Positions 43,450 through 53,762 are shown, counted from the first letter of the stretch. The stretch: DNA of 64,000 nucleotides from Candidatus Saccharimonadota bacterium (GCA_013289705.1 JABCZM010000004.1:61037-125036), one strand, 5' to 3'. The notes: generated from the letters alone by a model not told the origin. Program-made: numbers and translations.

Positions 43450-44190
43450 TTAATAATCAGCCGTGGCCAAATGTCGCTCGGTGTCGGCCAACAGTTGCGC
43501 AACTAACGATCGAGCCTCCATCTGAGTACCCGGATCAGCAGGCCGATTTTCGGTAATTTGGCGAATTTTCTTGGCGGCAAGCATGTAATTGTCGTTAACC
43601 ACAATATGATAATAGTCGTGTTGTAACGCGGCCGCGAACTCTTTACGAGTGCTTTCCAGGCGCTTTTTAATTTCATCCGCAGGCAGTTCACCGCGTAAAC
43701 GCATCCGCGTAATCCACTCTTCAAAGCTTGGTGGTACCACAAAAATAAATGTCGCTTCGGGCTTAGCGGTGTGAATGACGTCTGCACCAACTGTTTCAAC
43801 TTCGTTGATGGCAATCTTACGCTGTTGATTTGCAGCCGCAAGCTCGCGAATACTAATACCTGAAACTTGTTGGTTATGTATAACTGCCGCTTCGAGAAAT
43901 TCACCAGCCCGCAAATCGGTAAGCATATCTTCTTCGGCTCGAAACCAATATTCTCGACCATTTTGCTCCAAGATACCGTTATTCATGCGAGGTTTTCTGG
44001 TTGTATCTGAAACGATGTAGTGGTAATCACCACTATTGACCAGTTCATTAATAATCGTGTTCTTGCCGCTGGAAGTTGGGCCTACAAGTAACAGTAAATT
44101 TGTATCGGCAAGCTGCTGCTTTGCCGAGTCGGAAAGCGTGTAGTCTGCGAGGATTTTGCGGAATTCGTCGATGTATTTTAATTCATTCAT
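43450..44190 (-). CDS. gmk: Guanylate kinase-like protein
   Basis: Phosphorylates GMP to GDP. The 246-residue protein has P-loop LLVGPTSSGKNTIINEL (about 33-49) with Asn in place of the usual Ser after Lys, then VSDTTRKPRMNNG and NGREYWF (GMP-binding region, about 59-84), INEVETVGADVI (about 129-140) and the lid RMRLRGELPADEIKKRLEST. It is longer than Gmk proteins of about 205 residues because of N-terminal and C-terminal helices. It ends three bases before the hrcA CIRCE element. Confidence 0.85.
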   Translation of the reverse strand: MNELKYIDEFRKILADYTLSDSAKQQLADTNLLLLVGPTSSGKNTIINELVNSGDYHYIVSDTTRKPRMNNGILEQNGREYWFRAEEDMLTDLRAGEFLEAAVIHNQQVSGISIRELAAANQQRKIAINEVETVGADVIHTAKPEATFIFVVPPSFEEWITRMRLRGELPADEIKKRLESTRKEFAAALQHDYYHIVVNDNYMLAAKKIRQITENRPADPGTQMEARSLVAQLLADTERHLATADY

Positions 44191-44245
44191 AGTATGCTTA
44201 GTGTACTAGTTATAGCAGAAAATAACAGATTGGGGAATCAAATTT

Positions 44246-44707
44246 ATGAAACCAGCACCAGACTTTCGATTGGCAGATCAAGACGGCACAGAGCGCTCAC
44301 TCAAGGATTACGCCGGAAAATGGCTGGTGCTATATTTTTACCCCAAAGACGACACACCTGGCTGCACCACCGAAGCCTGCAATTTTCGTGACGCCCGTGA
44401 GGTCATCGCCGAACTTGGTAATGCAGAAGTTATTGGCATCAGCAAAGATAGTGTTAAAGCTCATAGAAAATTCATCGATAAATACGATCTAAACTTCACG
44501 CTGTTGAGCGACCCGGAGCACGTAGCAATCGAGGCCTATGATTCCTGGAAACTCAAAAAGTTCATGGGCCGCGAATACATGGGCACCGAGCGCAATACGT
44601 TTATCATCAGCCCTATTGGAGAGATTGCTAAAGAATACCTGGGCGTAGACCCCAAAGACCACGCCGGGCAAATTATCAACGACCTCAAAACTTTGCAGGC
44701 TGCCTAG
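44246..44707 (+). CDS. bcp: Bcp-type peroxiredoxin
   Basis: Thiol peroxidase that reduces hydrogen and organic peroxides. The 153-residue protein has LVLYFYPKDDTPGCTTEACN with peroxidatic Cys40 and resolving Cys45, then FRDAREVIAELGNAEVIGIS and the conserved Arg/Trp pattern (FMGREYMGTERNTFIIS). The start is ATG 44246. It is divergent from the guanylate kinase gene and convergent with lepA, only two bases from the lepA stop. Confidence 0.95.
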   Translation: MKPAPDFRLADQDGTERSLKDYAGKWLVLYFYPKDDTPGCTTEACNFRDAREVIAELGNAEVIGISKDSVKAHRKFIDKYDLNFTLLSDPEHVAIEAYDSWKLKKFMGREYMGTERNTFIISPIGEIAKEYLGVDPKDHAGQIINDLKTLQAA

Positions 44708-44709
44708 TA

Positions 44710-46488
44710 TTAATCCCTCTGTAACATCACCGTAAAAGCTTCAGCTGGGATGTCGACTTTACCAAAGCGTTTGAGACGTTTTTTGCCCTTGGCTTGCTTG
44801 GCCAGTACCTTCTTTTTTCGTGACACGTCGCCACCGTACAGACCCGTTGTAACGTCTTTGCGGTAGGCCGAAATATCCTCACGGGCAATGAACTTGCCGC
44901 CAATTGCTGCCTGTAATGACACTTGGAAGTTGTGGCGTGGAATAACATCTTTGAGTTTGCCCACTGTTTCACGGCCTAAACTTGCCGCCTCGCTGCGATG
45001 CACCATTAAACTCAATGCGCCTACACATTCACCAGCGACGTAAAAGTCTAATTTTACTAAATCTTCGGCTCGGTAATCTGCCAATTCGTAATTAAAGCTC
45101 CCGTAACCACTAGTGATACTTTTGAGTTGGTCGTAAAAGTCAGTCAACAGATTGGCAAGCGGTGCTTCGAAACTGATAACCGCCCGCAGATCGACATAGC
45201 TCAGATTTTTTTGCAGACCACGCTTCGACGAAATAAGCTGAATAACCCCACCAATGTAGTCTTTAGGTACAATAATCTCACCGTTCACCCACGGTTCACG
45301 AATTTCTTTAATTTGGGCAACATCGGGCAAATCGGCGGCAGATTTGATGTCAATTTCGTCGCCATTCGTCATGCTCACCTGGTAATCAGTTGACGGATTC
45401 GTCACTACCAATTCCAAGTTATATTCGCGCTCCAACCGCTCACGGACGATGTCCATGTGCAACAGACCCAAAAAGCCAATCCGTACGCCAAAGCCTAGAA
45501 CTGGCGAATTTTCGGGCGCAAACTGCAACGCCGAATCACTCAAACTTAACTTTTCAACCGCGTCTTTTAGTTCGTTGTAGAATTCATTGCTCTCTGGGAA
45601 GAAGCCAGCATACACAAAGGGCTGGACATCTTTGTAACCTGGTAATTGCTCTGTTGCCGGGTTTGCTAATAACGTGACCGTATCACCTACCTTGGCTTCA
45701 CGGGTCGACTTGAGGTTGGTAACAATATAGCCAATTTCGCCCGATTTGAGGCTTTGCCCAGCAGTCATTTCTGGTTTTAGTGCTCCAACTTCCAATGCAA
45801 TTCCATTCGCGCCGGTAGCGATCATCTTTATCTGCGCCGCTTTCTTAATCTCGCCATCAAACACCCGTACGTACAAAATTACACCTCGGTAATCGTCATA
45901 GTACGAGTCAAAAATTAACGCCCGAGTTTCGGGCTGCGTGGTTGGCTTGGGAACAGGCACAAGTTCAACGACCTTTTCAAGTACTTGGTCGACACCAATG
46001 CCGGTTTTGGCGGAAATGAGCAGGATGTCTTCTTTTTTGCAGCCCAACAGGTTAATAACTTCGGCACTAACCCGTTCGACATCCGCTGCGGGCAGATCAA
46101 TTTTGTTCAAAACCGGGATAATGGTCAGCTCGGCAGCCATTGCTAAGTAGACATTGGCTAGCGTTTGGGCCTGAATACCCTGAGACGCATCCACCACTAA
46201 GAGAGCACCTTCGCAGGCCTCAAGACTCCGTGACACTTCATACGAGAAATCGACGTGCCCGGGGGTATCAATCAGGTTCAGCTCGTAACCCTTATACTCC
46301 ATCCGAACAGGAGCCAGTTTAATGGTAATGCCCTTTTCGCGCTCCAAATCCATGCGGTCGAGCAATTGGGCTTTCATGTCGCGTAGCGCAACTGTACCAG
46401 TGAGTTCTAGCAGGCGGTCAGCCAGTGTCGACTTGCCATGGTCAATATGTGCAATAATGCAGAAGTTTCTGATGTGGTCTTGGTTCAT
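44710..46488 (-). CDS. lepA: LepA (elongation factor 4)
   Basis: Ribosome-associated GTPase acting in translation. The 592-residue protein has AHIDHGKSTLADRLLE (G1), KGITIKL (G2 region), DTPGHVDFSYEVSRSL (G3), NKIDLPAADVERV (G4) and the LepA-specific C-terminal domain ending RFGKVDIPAEAFTVML. TATACT lies ten bases before the ATG, giving a very short leader. Confidence 0.98.
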   Translation of the reverse strand: MNQDHIRNFCIIAHIDHGKSTLADRLLELTGTVALRDMKAQLLDRMDLEREKGITIKLAPVRMEYKGYELNLIDTPGHVDFSYEVSRSLEACEGALLVVDASQGIQAQTLANVYLAMAAELTIIPVLNKIDLPAADVERVSAEVINLLGCKKEDILLISAKTGIGVDQVLEKVVELVPVPKPTTQPETRALIFDSYYDDYRGVILYVRVFDGEIKKAAQIKMIATGANGIALEVGALKPEMTAGQSLKSGEIGYIVTNLKSTREAKVGDTVTLLANPATEQLPGYKDVQPFVYAGFFPESNEFYNELKDAVEKLSLSDSALQFAPENSPVLGFGVRIGFLGLLHMDIVRERLEREYNLELVVTNPSTDYQVSMTNGDEIDIKSAADLPDVAQIKEIREPWVNGEIIVPKDYIGGVIQLISSKRGLQKNLSYVDLRAVISFEAPLANLLTDFYDQLKSITSGYGSFNYELADYRAEDLVKLDFYVAGECVGALSLMVHRSEAASLGRETVGKLKDVIPRHNFQVSLQAAIGGKFIAREDISAYRKDVTTGLYGGDVSRKKKVLAKQAKGKKRLKRFGKVDIPAEAFTVMLQRD

Positions 46489-46547
46489 AACTCATTAGAG
46501 TATACAACAGAGGTAGCGGAATGCCGAAGATTGTCCTAAAGCGTACG

Positions 46548-46829
46548 CTAGCGCCGTGGAAATTTTTTGATGATTTTGTGGTGGCGTTGTAAGTACAATA
46601 GGGTGCGAATCAGGTGTTCAAGCTGCGTATGGTTCGGGTCATCGTAGCGTAAGTTACGCGCAATCTGATCCAGACTGCTGGCAATCATTTCAAAACAATC
46701 ACCGGAAGCTGCCAGGGCCTCAATTGCCACGTTATCTGGATTTTTGTCGAGGTCACGGAGTAAATTAGTTGGCATCAGCGCGTGCGCCAAAACCCCATCG
46801 AATGATCTGATTTGATAGTCTCCACTCAT
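46548..46829 (-). CDS. Small protein coupled to radC, unknown
   Basis: A 93-residue acidic, mostly helical protein (SGDYQIRSFDGVLAHAL ... LDQIARNLRYDDPNHTQLEHLIRTLLYL) ending in a basic tail KKFPRR. The start ATG 46829 overlaps the radC stop by four bases (ATGA), so it is translationally coupled to radC. No family recognised. Confidence 0.6.
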   Translation of the reverse strand: MSGDYQIRSFDGVLAHALMPTNLLRDLDKNPDNVAIEALAASGDCFEMIASSLDQIARNLRYDDPNHTQLEHLIRTLLYLQRHHKIIKKFPRR

Positions 46830-47587
46830 TTTGGCAAACACTGCATAACACTGGTATGTCGGGTAGCTGTAATCACCAAGTGGTCCAACAGTTCGATACC
46901 CAGAATCTCGCCCGCTGCAAGCAGCTGCTGCGTGACGGCAATGTCGGCACTGGTTGGCTCAACCACACCAGAGGGATGATTGTGTGCGATGATAATCGCC
47001 GCGGCACCACGCTCAATTGCTGGCTGGAACACTTCGCGCGGATGCACGATGTTTGAGGTAAGGCTACCAACAGAGATAATCTCGTCGTGAATCACGTGAT
47101 AACGACTGTCTAGATACAGTCCACGCAATTGTTCTTTGTGATAGCCACCCATATCTTTGAGGTATTGGTAGGCCTGCTTGATGTTTCGAACTTGTACTGG
47201 GCGACCCATGCGACTAGTGGCGTAAAAACGGCGGCCAAGTTCAAAACTAGCAATTAATTGGCAAGCCTTGGTTATGGGTATATCAGCCGTGGCAGCCAGG
47301 TTTGCTGGATTTAGTTCGCCACTAATCGTCTTTTCGCCGTATTCTTGTAATGTACGCGTAGCCATTGCTAGGACATCTTCTTTGCGCGAACCAACGCCCC
47401 ACACGATGGCAACCAGCTCTGCAATATTTAGGTTTTGAACACCGCCAGCGAGCATTTTTTCACGCGGGCGCTCATCGTCTGGTAAATCTTTGACGCGCAG
47501 CACATAATCGCTTGGTGCTTCGCCAACAATAATATCGTGATCGCGTACTGCGTATACTGGTTCAAGTGTCATCTGCATGGCCTCCAT
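46826..47587 (-). CDS. radC: RadC/JAB-domain protein
   Basis: RadC family proteins have a helix-hairpin-helix region and a JAB/MPN metalloprotease-like domain; their function is unsettled. The 253-residue protein has DLPDDERPREKMLAGG (about 33-48), ACQLIASFELGRR, and the JAB motif IIAHNHPSGVVEPTSADIAV (His-x-His, Ser and Asp ligands, about 206-225). The start may be ATG 47587 or a later ATG; ribosome sites are weak. Confidence 0.9.
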   Translation of the reverse strand: MEAMQMTLEPVYAVRDHDIIVGEAPSDYVLRVKDLPDDERPREKMLAGGVQNLNIAELVAIVWGVGSRKEDVLAMATRTLQEYGEKTISGELNPANLAATADIPITKACQLIASFELGRRFYATSRMGRPVQVRNIKQAYQYLKDMGGYHKEQLRGLYLDSRYHVIHDEIISVGSLTSNIVHPREVFQPAIERGAAAIIIAHNHPSGVVEPTSADIAVTQQLLAAGEILGIELLDHLVITATRHTSVMQCLPK

Positions 47588-47621
47588 TTTAACAGCTATA
47601 TATTAATTATTTATTAAACAA

Positions 47622-49220
47622 TTAATAATCAATTTTTATTTGTTTAAGGATTATCCTTTTTACTCTATACAAAAATGGGCGAACTTCTTCGAGCCCGAAC
47701 AACGCCGACATACCAACGTGCACGATACCGATAACACCGGCAATCAAAAACAGCTTACCACCAAGTGTCACAAAACCTGTATCGTTAACGCCCAGCGGAT
47801 AGAGTGAAATCATAATAAAGCCGGCAACCACGCTAAATCCGGTAACCGAAATTGTCCGGACCACGCCACCCCAGAACGTCATGTTGAACAAGCCCCGATC
47901 ACGTTTGAGCATAATAACAGATAGAATAAGGACTTCTGTGACCGCAACAATTGATTGTGCAATAGCCAAACCAGCCACACCATACGACGTTGGCTTCGAT
48001 AAGCGCCACACCAGAAATACGTTAAAACTAATAGTAAAGATCGACACGAATAGCGGTGTCCGTGTGTCTTTTTGGGCGTAGAACCAACGTGAAATAATTG
48101 CGTACATCACCCTGAAAAATATCGCGACAGTTAGGAACCCAAAGATCAAGGCAATATCTGGGGCATTATTAGTAAAGATCAGACGCGCCAGGTAGCCACG
48201 GGTGTAAAAACAGATGATAACCACCGGCATAGTGATCCAGATCATGGCTCGTAAGATCATCAGGAAATCTCTGCGGAATAGATCGGGTCGCCCCTGACTC
48301 AGACGCTGGTTTAGCCGCGGAAAGGCTGCAGTCGAAATGGCCGTACCAATCAATAAAATTGGCCCTGTCTGCAACGTGTAGGCGTTGTTGTAATTTGACA
48401 CCACACCAGATCCGAGTCGCGATGCAAAGTTAGTTTCGACAATTGATTCCAGCTGGTCGATACCCTGGTCGAGTGAGCGCGGTGGCAGGTTTTTGAGAAT
48501 CATCCGAAAATCGGGGCTTTTCCACATAATCTTTGGATGCCAATGGAAGTTTAGTTTTGTCGTACCAACGATCACCACCAGCAGCTGCAAAATCGCACCA
48601 ATTAATGCCCCAATTCCTAGCCCAACCAACCCGATGTTGTGACGAAATAGGTAGATACTAACAATAATTGACACATTGTAAAACAGCGGTGCAATTGCAA
48701 AGAAGAAGAATCGACCCATAGTTTGCTGCACACTGGTGAGGACGCCGGAAATTGTAAAGAGTAGTGGGTTGAACGCCAGCAAACGCATAATTGTTGCAGC
48801 GGTATCGGTCTGTTCTGGTGAAAGACTTGGTGCCACAATGTGGTGAATCAATGCCTTGGCAAAGATCAGAATAATGACCGCCACAACAGCCATAATCATG
48901 GCCAATAAGTTCAAAAGCGATGTCGAGAGTTCCCATACACCCTTGCGGTCACCTCTGTGCAGGTGGTCGGATAAAACAGGCATAAATGCCACACCAAGTG
49001 CACCCGCAGCAACCGTAAAAAAGAAAAAATCGGGTACGGTGAAGGCTGCAAAATAGGCATCGGTACTGTGCGGTCCGGTTGGGCTAAAGTTTGCATTTAC
49101 CAGCTTGGTACGCAAAAAACCAAGCACTTGACCAAGCAACGAGCAAACCACCAAAAGAGCCGCAACATTGGCGAGCGAGATACGAGAACTTTTACGAGAA
49201 GTTGTTTTGTCGGAATTCAT
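47622..49220 (-). CDS. murJ: MurJ-like lipid II flippase
   Basis: Moves lipid II across the membrane for peptidoglycan synthesis. The 532-residue protein has about 14 membrane helices and the family pattern: SLLGQVLGFLRTKLVN (about 27-42), DAYFAAFTVPDFFFFTVA, GALGVAFMPVLSDHL, and NLPPRSLDQGIDQLESIVE with SGVVSNYNNAYTLQ (about 240-290). TATACT (complement of 49233-49238) lies 12 bases before the ATG. Saccharibacteria keep peptidoglycan, in agreement. Confidence 0.9.
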   Translation of the reverse strand: MNSDKTTSRKSSRISLANVAALLVVCSLLGQVLGFLRTKLVNANFSPTGPHSTDAYFAAFTVPDFFFFTVAAGALGVAFMPVLSDHLHRGDRKGVWELSTSLLNLLAMIMAVVAVIILIFAKALIHHIVAPSLSPEQTDTAATIMRLLAFNPLLFTISGVLTSVQQTMGRFFFFAIAPLFYNVSIIVSIYLFRHNIGLVGLGIGALIGAILQLLVVIVGTTKLNFHWHPKIMWKSPDFRMILKNLPPRSLDQGIDQLESIVETNFASRLGSGVVSNYNNAYTLQTGPILLIGTAISTAAFPRLNQRLSQGRPDLFRRDFLMILRAMIWITMPVVIICFYTRGYLARLIFTNNAPDIALIFGFLTVAIFFRVMYAIISRWFYAQKDTRTPLFVSIFTISFNVFLVWRLSKPTSYGVAGLAIAQSIVAVTEVLILSVIMLKRDRGLFNMTFWGGVVRTISVTGFSVVAGFIMISLYPLGVNDTGFVTLGGKLFLIAGVIGIVHVGMSALFGLEEVRPFLYRVKRIILKQIKIDY

Positions 49221-49290
49221 CTACTTCGTACTAGTATAGCTAACCTGGCTCTCCGAAAACACCCTCTTTCTACGCCATTTTACGACTATT

Positions 49291-51159
49291 TTAGTAGAGT
49301 GCGGCCGCTTTGGGCATAACTGAGCCTTCGAGGATTTCTTTTACCTCGTCAGCATCGACGGTTTCTTTTTCGAGCAGCTTGTCTTTGAGTGCCTTTAGTG
49401 GTTTTGGATTAGCCTTGATGACAGCCCGAGCACGATTTGCCGCTTCAGTAATAAGCGCCTCAACTTCGTCATCAATGGTTTTGGCAGTTTCGTCGGAATA
49501 TTCGCGCTCGTGCATGATGCGCTCCATCATGATGCCCTCGTCACTGTGGAAGACTTGGTCGCGCAACTTTTTGCCCATACCTTGGCTAATGACCATGTCA
49601 CGGGCGATTTCGGCCGCCTTTTGCAGGTCATTGCCCGCACCGGTGGTAACGCGGTCGATACCAAAGATGACTTCTTCGGCAATACGGCCACCAAGGGCGC
49701 GCGCCAATACATCCTTGAACTCGATAACAGAGGTATACAGACGGTCTTCGGGTGGCAAGAACCAGGTAACGCCACCGGTCCCACCGCGAGGAATAATGGT
49801 AACTTTGTGGACAGGATCGCTATCTGGCAGCACGTGACCAACCAGTGCGTGACCAGCTTCGTGATATGCCGTCAGCTCTTTGTCGCTTTCGTTCATGACC
49901 TTGCTCTTGCGTTCTGGCCCGATGGCAACGCGCTCAAAGGCCTCAGTTACGTCGGACTGTAGAATTTCGCTGTGGTTGTTGCGGGCAGCAATAATAGCTG
50001 ATTCGTTAGCAATGTTGGCGAGATCGGCACCTGATGAGCCAGCAGATTTGGCAGCCAGGGCATCGATATCAACATTTTTAGCTAAAGGCTTCTTTGTGAA
50101 GTGAACCTGTAGGATTGCTTCGCGGTCTTTGCGGTCTGGAAGCCCAATATCGACACGGCGGTCAAAACGTCCAGGACGAAGCAAGGCCGGGTCGAGCACA
50201 TCGGCACGGTTGGTTGCAGCAATCACAATCACGTTCTGCCCCTGTTCGAAGCCGTCCATTTCAACCAAAATTTGGTTCAAGGTTTGTTCGCGCTCGTCGT
50301 GTCCGCCACCCATACCAGAACCACGGCGACGGCCGACGGCGTCAATTTCGTCCACAAAGATAATGCATGGTGCGTTCTTCTTGGCTTTGGCAAACAAGTC
50401 ACGCACACGTGACGCACCAACACCCACAAACATTTCTACAAATTCCGAACCCGAAATACTAAAGAACGGCACGCCAGCTTCGCCAGCAACGGCGCGAGCC
50501 AACATGGTCTTACCAGTACCAGGAGGACCTACTAGCAATACACCTTTTGGAATCCGCGCGCCCATATGCGAAAACTTCTTTGGGAATTTCAAAAATTCAA
50601 CGACTTCACCAAGATCTTGCTTGGCTTCGTTGCTACCAGCAATTGAAGAGAAAGTTACTTTGTCTTTTTCGTTGCCGTATAAGCGAGCACGGCTTTTGCC
50701 AAAGCTCATAGCCTGGTTGCCCTGACCTTGTGCACTTCTAAGCATAAAGTACAGCAAGCCACCAATTAAGATAACAGGGATAATTGAGCTGGCAAGCGTA
50801 ATCCAGGTAGAACTACTACTTGTGTCTGCCTGTGGGTCGATTTCTACTTTAGAGTAGTTAAATCCTTCGTCCTTCAGGTTGGCGTTTGGTTCGGTGTACG
50901 TCTTTAATGACGGCTTGCTGTCACCTTTTTTGGTGATATCAAGCTCGTTGTTATTGACGCTAATTTTAGAATACTGGCCAGCGTTTGACTGCTGTACGGC
51001 GGTGGTGATCGGAATTTTCTTGAGTGTGCTGGTCTGGCTAGAGGCAGCAAATACAATTAATATCAAAAGTATTAGCAGGGCAATAAAACCCGCATTTTTC
51101 ATACCGCGACGGTTGTTATTGGGTTTAGATCGTTTGTTTCGAAGCGGTGATTTATCCAT
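49291..51159 (-). CDS. ftsH: FtsH membrane AAA+ metalloprotease
   Basis: Degrades membrane and cytosolic proteins. The 622-residue protein has two membrane helices (about 20-40 and 120-142), Walker [14 protein letters not shown], Walker [13 protein letters not shown], second-region [19 protein letters not shown] and the zinc site [12 protein letters not shown]. The N-terminus carries a short basic tail. TATAAT (complement of 51170-51175) ends ten bases before the ATG. Confidence 0.98.
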   Translation of the reverse strand: MDKSPLRNKRSKPNNNRRGMKNAGFIALLILLILIVFAASSQTSTLKKIPITTAVQQSNAGQYSKISVNNNELDITKKGDSKPSLKTYTEPNANLKDEGFNYSKVEIDPQADTSSSSTWITLASSIIPVILIGGLLYFMLRSAQGQGNQAMSFGKSRARLYGNEKDKVTFSSIAGSNEAKQDLGEVVEFLKFPKKFSHMGARIPKGVLLVGPPGTGKTMLARAVAGEAGVPFFSISGSEFVEMFVGVGASRVRDLFAKAKKNAPCIIFVDEIDAVGRRRGSGMGGGHDEREQTLNQILVEMDGFEQGQNVIVIAATNRADVLDPALLRPGRFDRRVDIGLPDRKDREAILQVHFTKKPLAKNVDIDALAAKSAGSSGADLANIANESAIIAARNNHSEILQSDVTEAFERVAIGPERKSKVMNESDKELTAYHEAGHALVGHVLPDSDPVHKVTIIPRGGTGGVTWFLPPEDRLYTSVIEFKDVLARALGGRIAEEVIFGIDRVTTGAGNDLQKAAEIARDMVISQGMGKKLRDQVFHSDEGIMMERIMHEREYSDETAKTIDDEVEALITEAANRARAVIKANPKPLKALKDKLLEKETVDADEVKEILEGSVMPKAAALY

Positions 51160-51251
51160 ACAAATGACTATTATATAGCTTTAGGCTGCCAAAACTACAA
51201 TAAATTCTCCTTAGGTATATATAGAAGTATACAGATCTGCTGGGTGTTTGG

Positions 51252-52127
51252 CTAGCGCTCAACAAGGTCGAGTGCCAAAAAGTCCCGGCCAACCTTCATT
51301 ACATGACCTTTTACAACGTCAACAGACTTACCAGGTTCGGCAACTTTACCAGCCACGGCCAGCCGTTCTAGCGTTTTACGATCAAAATCGGCGATGTTAT
51401 GTAATCGCAGCCAGGCGGCAAGCACTTCTTTGGTTACGTTATGTGGTAACAAAATGAACCACTCGCGGTCGAGCTTTCCTTGCACTTGAGAGTCAAGTAG
51501 GCCATCGACCTCTTGGTTCACTGATTGCATGTGACGGCTAATCTGCAGTAGCCTGGCCTTGGCTTCGGGGCTCCAGCCTGGCAAAATGTTGTGGCGCACG
51601 TGATTTCGTACATAGTCGTCGCTACTATTGGTACTATCTTCGTGCCACTGCAGACCATGACGTTTGGCGTAGTCAATAATTTCATTTTTGGGCACTTCTA
51701 GCAGGGGCCGAATGATTCCTTCGCCACTCGTCAGCGAACTTAAGCCCTTCCGTCCGGTACCCCGTAACAGATTGATAACAGCCGTTTCGAGCACATCGTC
51801 CTGGTGATGAGCCGTGACGAGCGCGCTGGAACCACTCGCTTGCTGCACTTTACGCAAAAAGGTATAACGAGCCTTACGTGCTTCGGCCTCGCTAGCACCG
51901 GCTCCCAAACGACCCCTATCGTAGACATAGGGCAAACGGTGGCGACGGGCCAAACCTTGCACGAACAATCTATCTTCCGCGGAGTCTTGCCGAATCCCAT
52001 GATCATAATGAGCCACCACCAACTTTACCCCCGGATACAAACGTAGCAAATCAAGCAGCACGGTCGAGTCAACCCCACCGCTAACGGCTACCACATACTT
52101 TCCGGCTGGTATTTCAATCTGCATCAC
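51252..52127 (-). CDS. tilS: TilS, tRNA-Ile lysidine synthetase (short form)
   Basis: Converts C34 of tRNA-Ile2 (CAU) to lysidine so that it reads AUA. The PP-loop motif VAVSGGVDSTVLLDLL (about 13-27) and ALVTAHHQDDVLETAVINLLRGTG (about 99-122) are diagnostic. At 291 residues it is the short TilS form. GTG 52127 or ATG 52124 is the start; a -10 TATAAT (complement of 52133-52138) lies five or eight bases upstream. A tRNA with anticodon CAU is encoded at 53870-53946, possibly its substrate or tRNA-Met. Confidence 0.93.
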   Translation of the reverse strand: MMQIEIPAGKYVVAVSGGVDSTVLLDLLRLYPGVKLVVAHYDHGIRQDSAEDRLFVQGLARRHRLPYVYDRGRLGAGASEAEARKARYTFLRKVQQASGSSALVTAHHQDDVLETAVINLLRGTGRKGLSSLTSGEGIIRPLLEVPKNEIIDYAKRHGLQWHEDSTNSSDDYVRNHVRHNILPGWSPEAKARLLQISRHMQSVNQEVDGLLDSQVQGKLDREWFILLPHNVTKEVLAAWLRLHNIADFDRKTLERLAVAGKVAEPGKSVDVVKGHVMKVGRDFLALDLVER

Positions 52128-52128
52128 C

Positions 52129-52138
52129 TATAATTATA
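52129..52138. promoter_or_regulatory. Shared palindromic -10 element of divergent genes
   Basis: TATAATTATA is its own complement and contains TATAAT on each strand. It lies between tilS and the 52142 gene, only 14 bp apart, so both promoters overlap and cannot be occupied together. Confidence 0.65.
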
Positions 52139-52141
52139 CCG

Positions 52142-52402
52142 ATGAAGAGCAAGACCGACCTGCTAGAGCGCATCGAACTACTAGAAAATCGTAATAAAAG
52201 AGTTGAAGCCGACAAAGCCTGGGAAACCAGCTGGGTTCGACGTCTTTCTATTATGGCGCTGACCTATCTGGTCATCGTTGCTTACTTGCACTTCGTGATT
52301 CACGTTAACCCCTGGCTTAATGCGTTAGTTCCGGTTACGGGATTTTTCTTGTCCACACTCACGCTCTCAATAGTAAAGAAATACTGGCTAGACAAACTGT
52401 GA
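52142..52402 (+). CDS. Small membrane protein with N-terminal coiled coil
   Basis: An 86-residue protein: charged coiled-coil N-terminus (TDLLERIELLENRNKRVEADK), then two membrane helices (about 38-55 and 62-80) and a short basic end. No family recognised. It is divergent from tilS with a shared -10 element, which ends seven bases before the ATG. Its stop overlaps the phosphatase start by four bases (GTGA). Confidence 0.6.
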   Translation: MKSKTDLLERIELLENRNKRVEADKAWETSWVRRLSIMALTYLVIVAYLHFVIHVNPWLNALVPVTGFFLSTLTLSIVKKYWLDKL

Positions 52403-52917
52403 AGCGCCTCTACTTTGTTCGACATGGCGAAAGCGAGGCCAATGTGGCGCAAGTATTTGCCGGCCGATTCGATACGCCACTGACACCAAAAGGCAGGGCA
52501 CAGGCTAAGGTTGCCGGTGAACAAGCCAAGAGCTTGGATATCGACCATATCGTTAGTTCGCCCCTCAGCCGAGCACACGATACTGCTGTTATTATTGCTG
52601 AACAAATTGGCATTTTGGCCGACAGTATAGGTATTGATAGCGCGTTACTTGAACGGGGTTATGGCCCGCTACAAGGCATGCCCTATGGAACACAATCCGA
52701 TTCTGATCTCGACAAAATTGTGGGCGTCGAACCAATCGATGCCGTCTTAGCACGCGCAAAATTAGCCTATCAGCACCTGCTGACAATCGCCGATGATACA
52801 GTACTGGTGGTAAGTCATGGCGCATTTTGGCGCGCTCTTCGCACGGTCATCCACCCAGAATCACCGCTCGAAGAGGGTGACGAACCGCGAAATGCCGAAA
52901 TAGTGCAGCTGCTCTAA
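52399..52917 (+). CDS. Histidine phosphatase family protein (phosphoglycerate mutase-like)
   Basis: Phosphatase with catalytic phospho-His in YFVRHGESEAN (His9), followed by DTPLTPKGRAQAKVAG, VSSPLSRAHDTAVIIAE (Arg and Ser) and VLVVSHGAFWRALR (second His, about 134-147). 172 residues with GTG start at 52399. Substrate unknown; family members act on sugar phosphates, nucleotides or alpha-ribazole phosphate. Confidence 0.88.
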   Translation: MKRLYFVRHGESEANVAQVFAGRFDTPLTPKGRAQAKVAGEQAKSLDIDHIVSSPLSRAHDTAVIIAEQIGILADSIGIDSALLERGYGPLQGMPYGTQSDSDLDKIVGVEPIDAVLARAKLAYQHLLTIADDTVLVVSHGAFWRALRTVIHPESPLEEGDEPRNAEIVQLL

Positions 52918-52997
52918 CCACCCTTGCGTTGCCCGCGCAATATCTAATATCTTAATGAGCCTGCTATACTAAGCTACTAAAGAACCCTAAAACAAAC

Positions 52998-53762
52998 ATG
53001 CTCAAAGACATCTTATTATTTTTCGTTGGCATTATGGCTGGCAGCATGAACGCTATTGCCGGTGGCGGCTTACTGCTTGGCTTCCCCGCTATGTTAGCAG
53101 CTGGTTTGTCGCCGTTAGCAGCAAATATTACCGGCAATATCATTGTGATGCCCGGCCAGCTGAGCTCGATTTACGGCTACCGAAAACACCTTCGGCAAGT
53201 GCCCAAGCGCTACGCACTATTGCTTATTCCCTGCTTCGTTGGTGGAACAATCGGTGCACTGACATTGCGGTTTACTCCTTCCGATCAGTTTCAAAAGATT
53301 GTACCTGGGCTGATCTTATTTGCGGTTGTATTATTTGCGTTTCAACCTTTTTTACACATTCGGTTGCACCGCCAAATCCACGCAAAAACAAAACAGCAGA
53401 AGTCGCTCGTTCCGTTTGCGCTCGCCATTATGCCCATGGCATTGTACGGCGGTTATTTTGGAGCAGGCTTTGGTTTTATGATGCTGGCATTCTTGGGCTT
53501 TACGAAACTACACGAAATCCACCAAATGAACGCCCTCAAAAACATGGCCGGACTAACAATCGCTTTTGTTTCGACGCTGAGTTTGTATAGCACTCATCTG
53601 ATAAACTGGCACGTTGGGCTCGTTATGGCCAGTGGTAACTTTGTTGGTGGCTACCTTGGCGCGCGGGCTGCACTCCGCGTCAGTAGCCACGCAATCCGCA
53701 TCGTCGTCATTGCAATCGGCGTCATCACCGTCATCTACTTAGCCATCCATTCCTTCAATTAA
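52998..53762 (+). CDS. TauE/SafE-family permease
   Basis: A 254-residue membrane protein with about eight helices. Family signatures are the N-terminal GIMAGSMNAIAGGGLLLGFP and the internal repeat MALYGGYFGAGFGFMMLAFL, with NALKNMAGLTIAFVSTL and GGYLGARAALRVS. These transporters export sulfite, sulfonates or other small anions; the substrate here is unknown. TATACT (52965-52970) gives a short leader without a strong ribosome site. Confidence 0.88.
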   Translation: MLKDILLFFVGIMAGSMNAIAGGGLLLGFPAMLAAGLSPLAANITGNIIVMPGQLSSIYGYRKHLRQVPKRYALLLIPCFVGGTIGALTLRFTPSDQFQKIVPGLILFAVVLFAFQPFLHIRLHRQIHAKTKQQKSLVPFALAIMPMALYGGYFGAGFGFMMLAFLGFTKLHEIHQMNALKNMAGLTIAFVSTLSLYSTHLINWHVGLVMASGNFVGGYLGARAALRVSSHAIRIVVIAIGVITVIYLAIHSFN

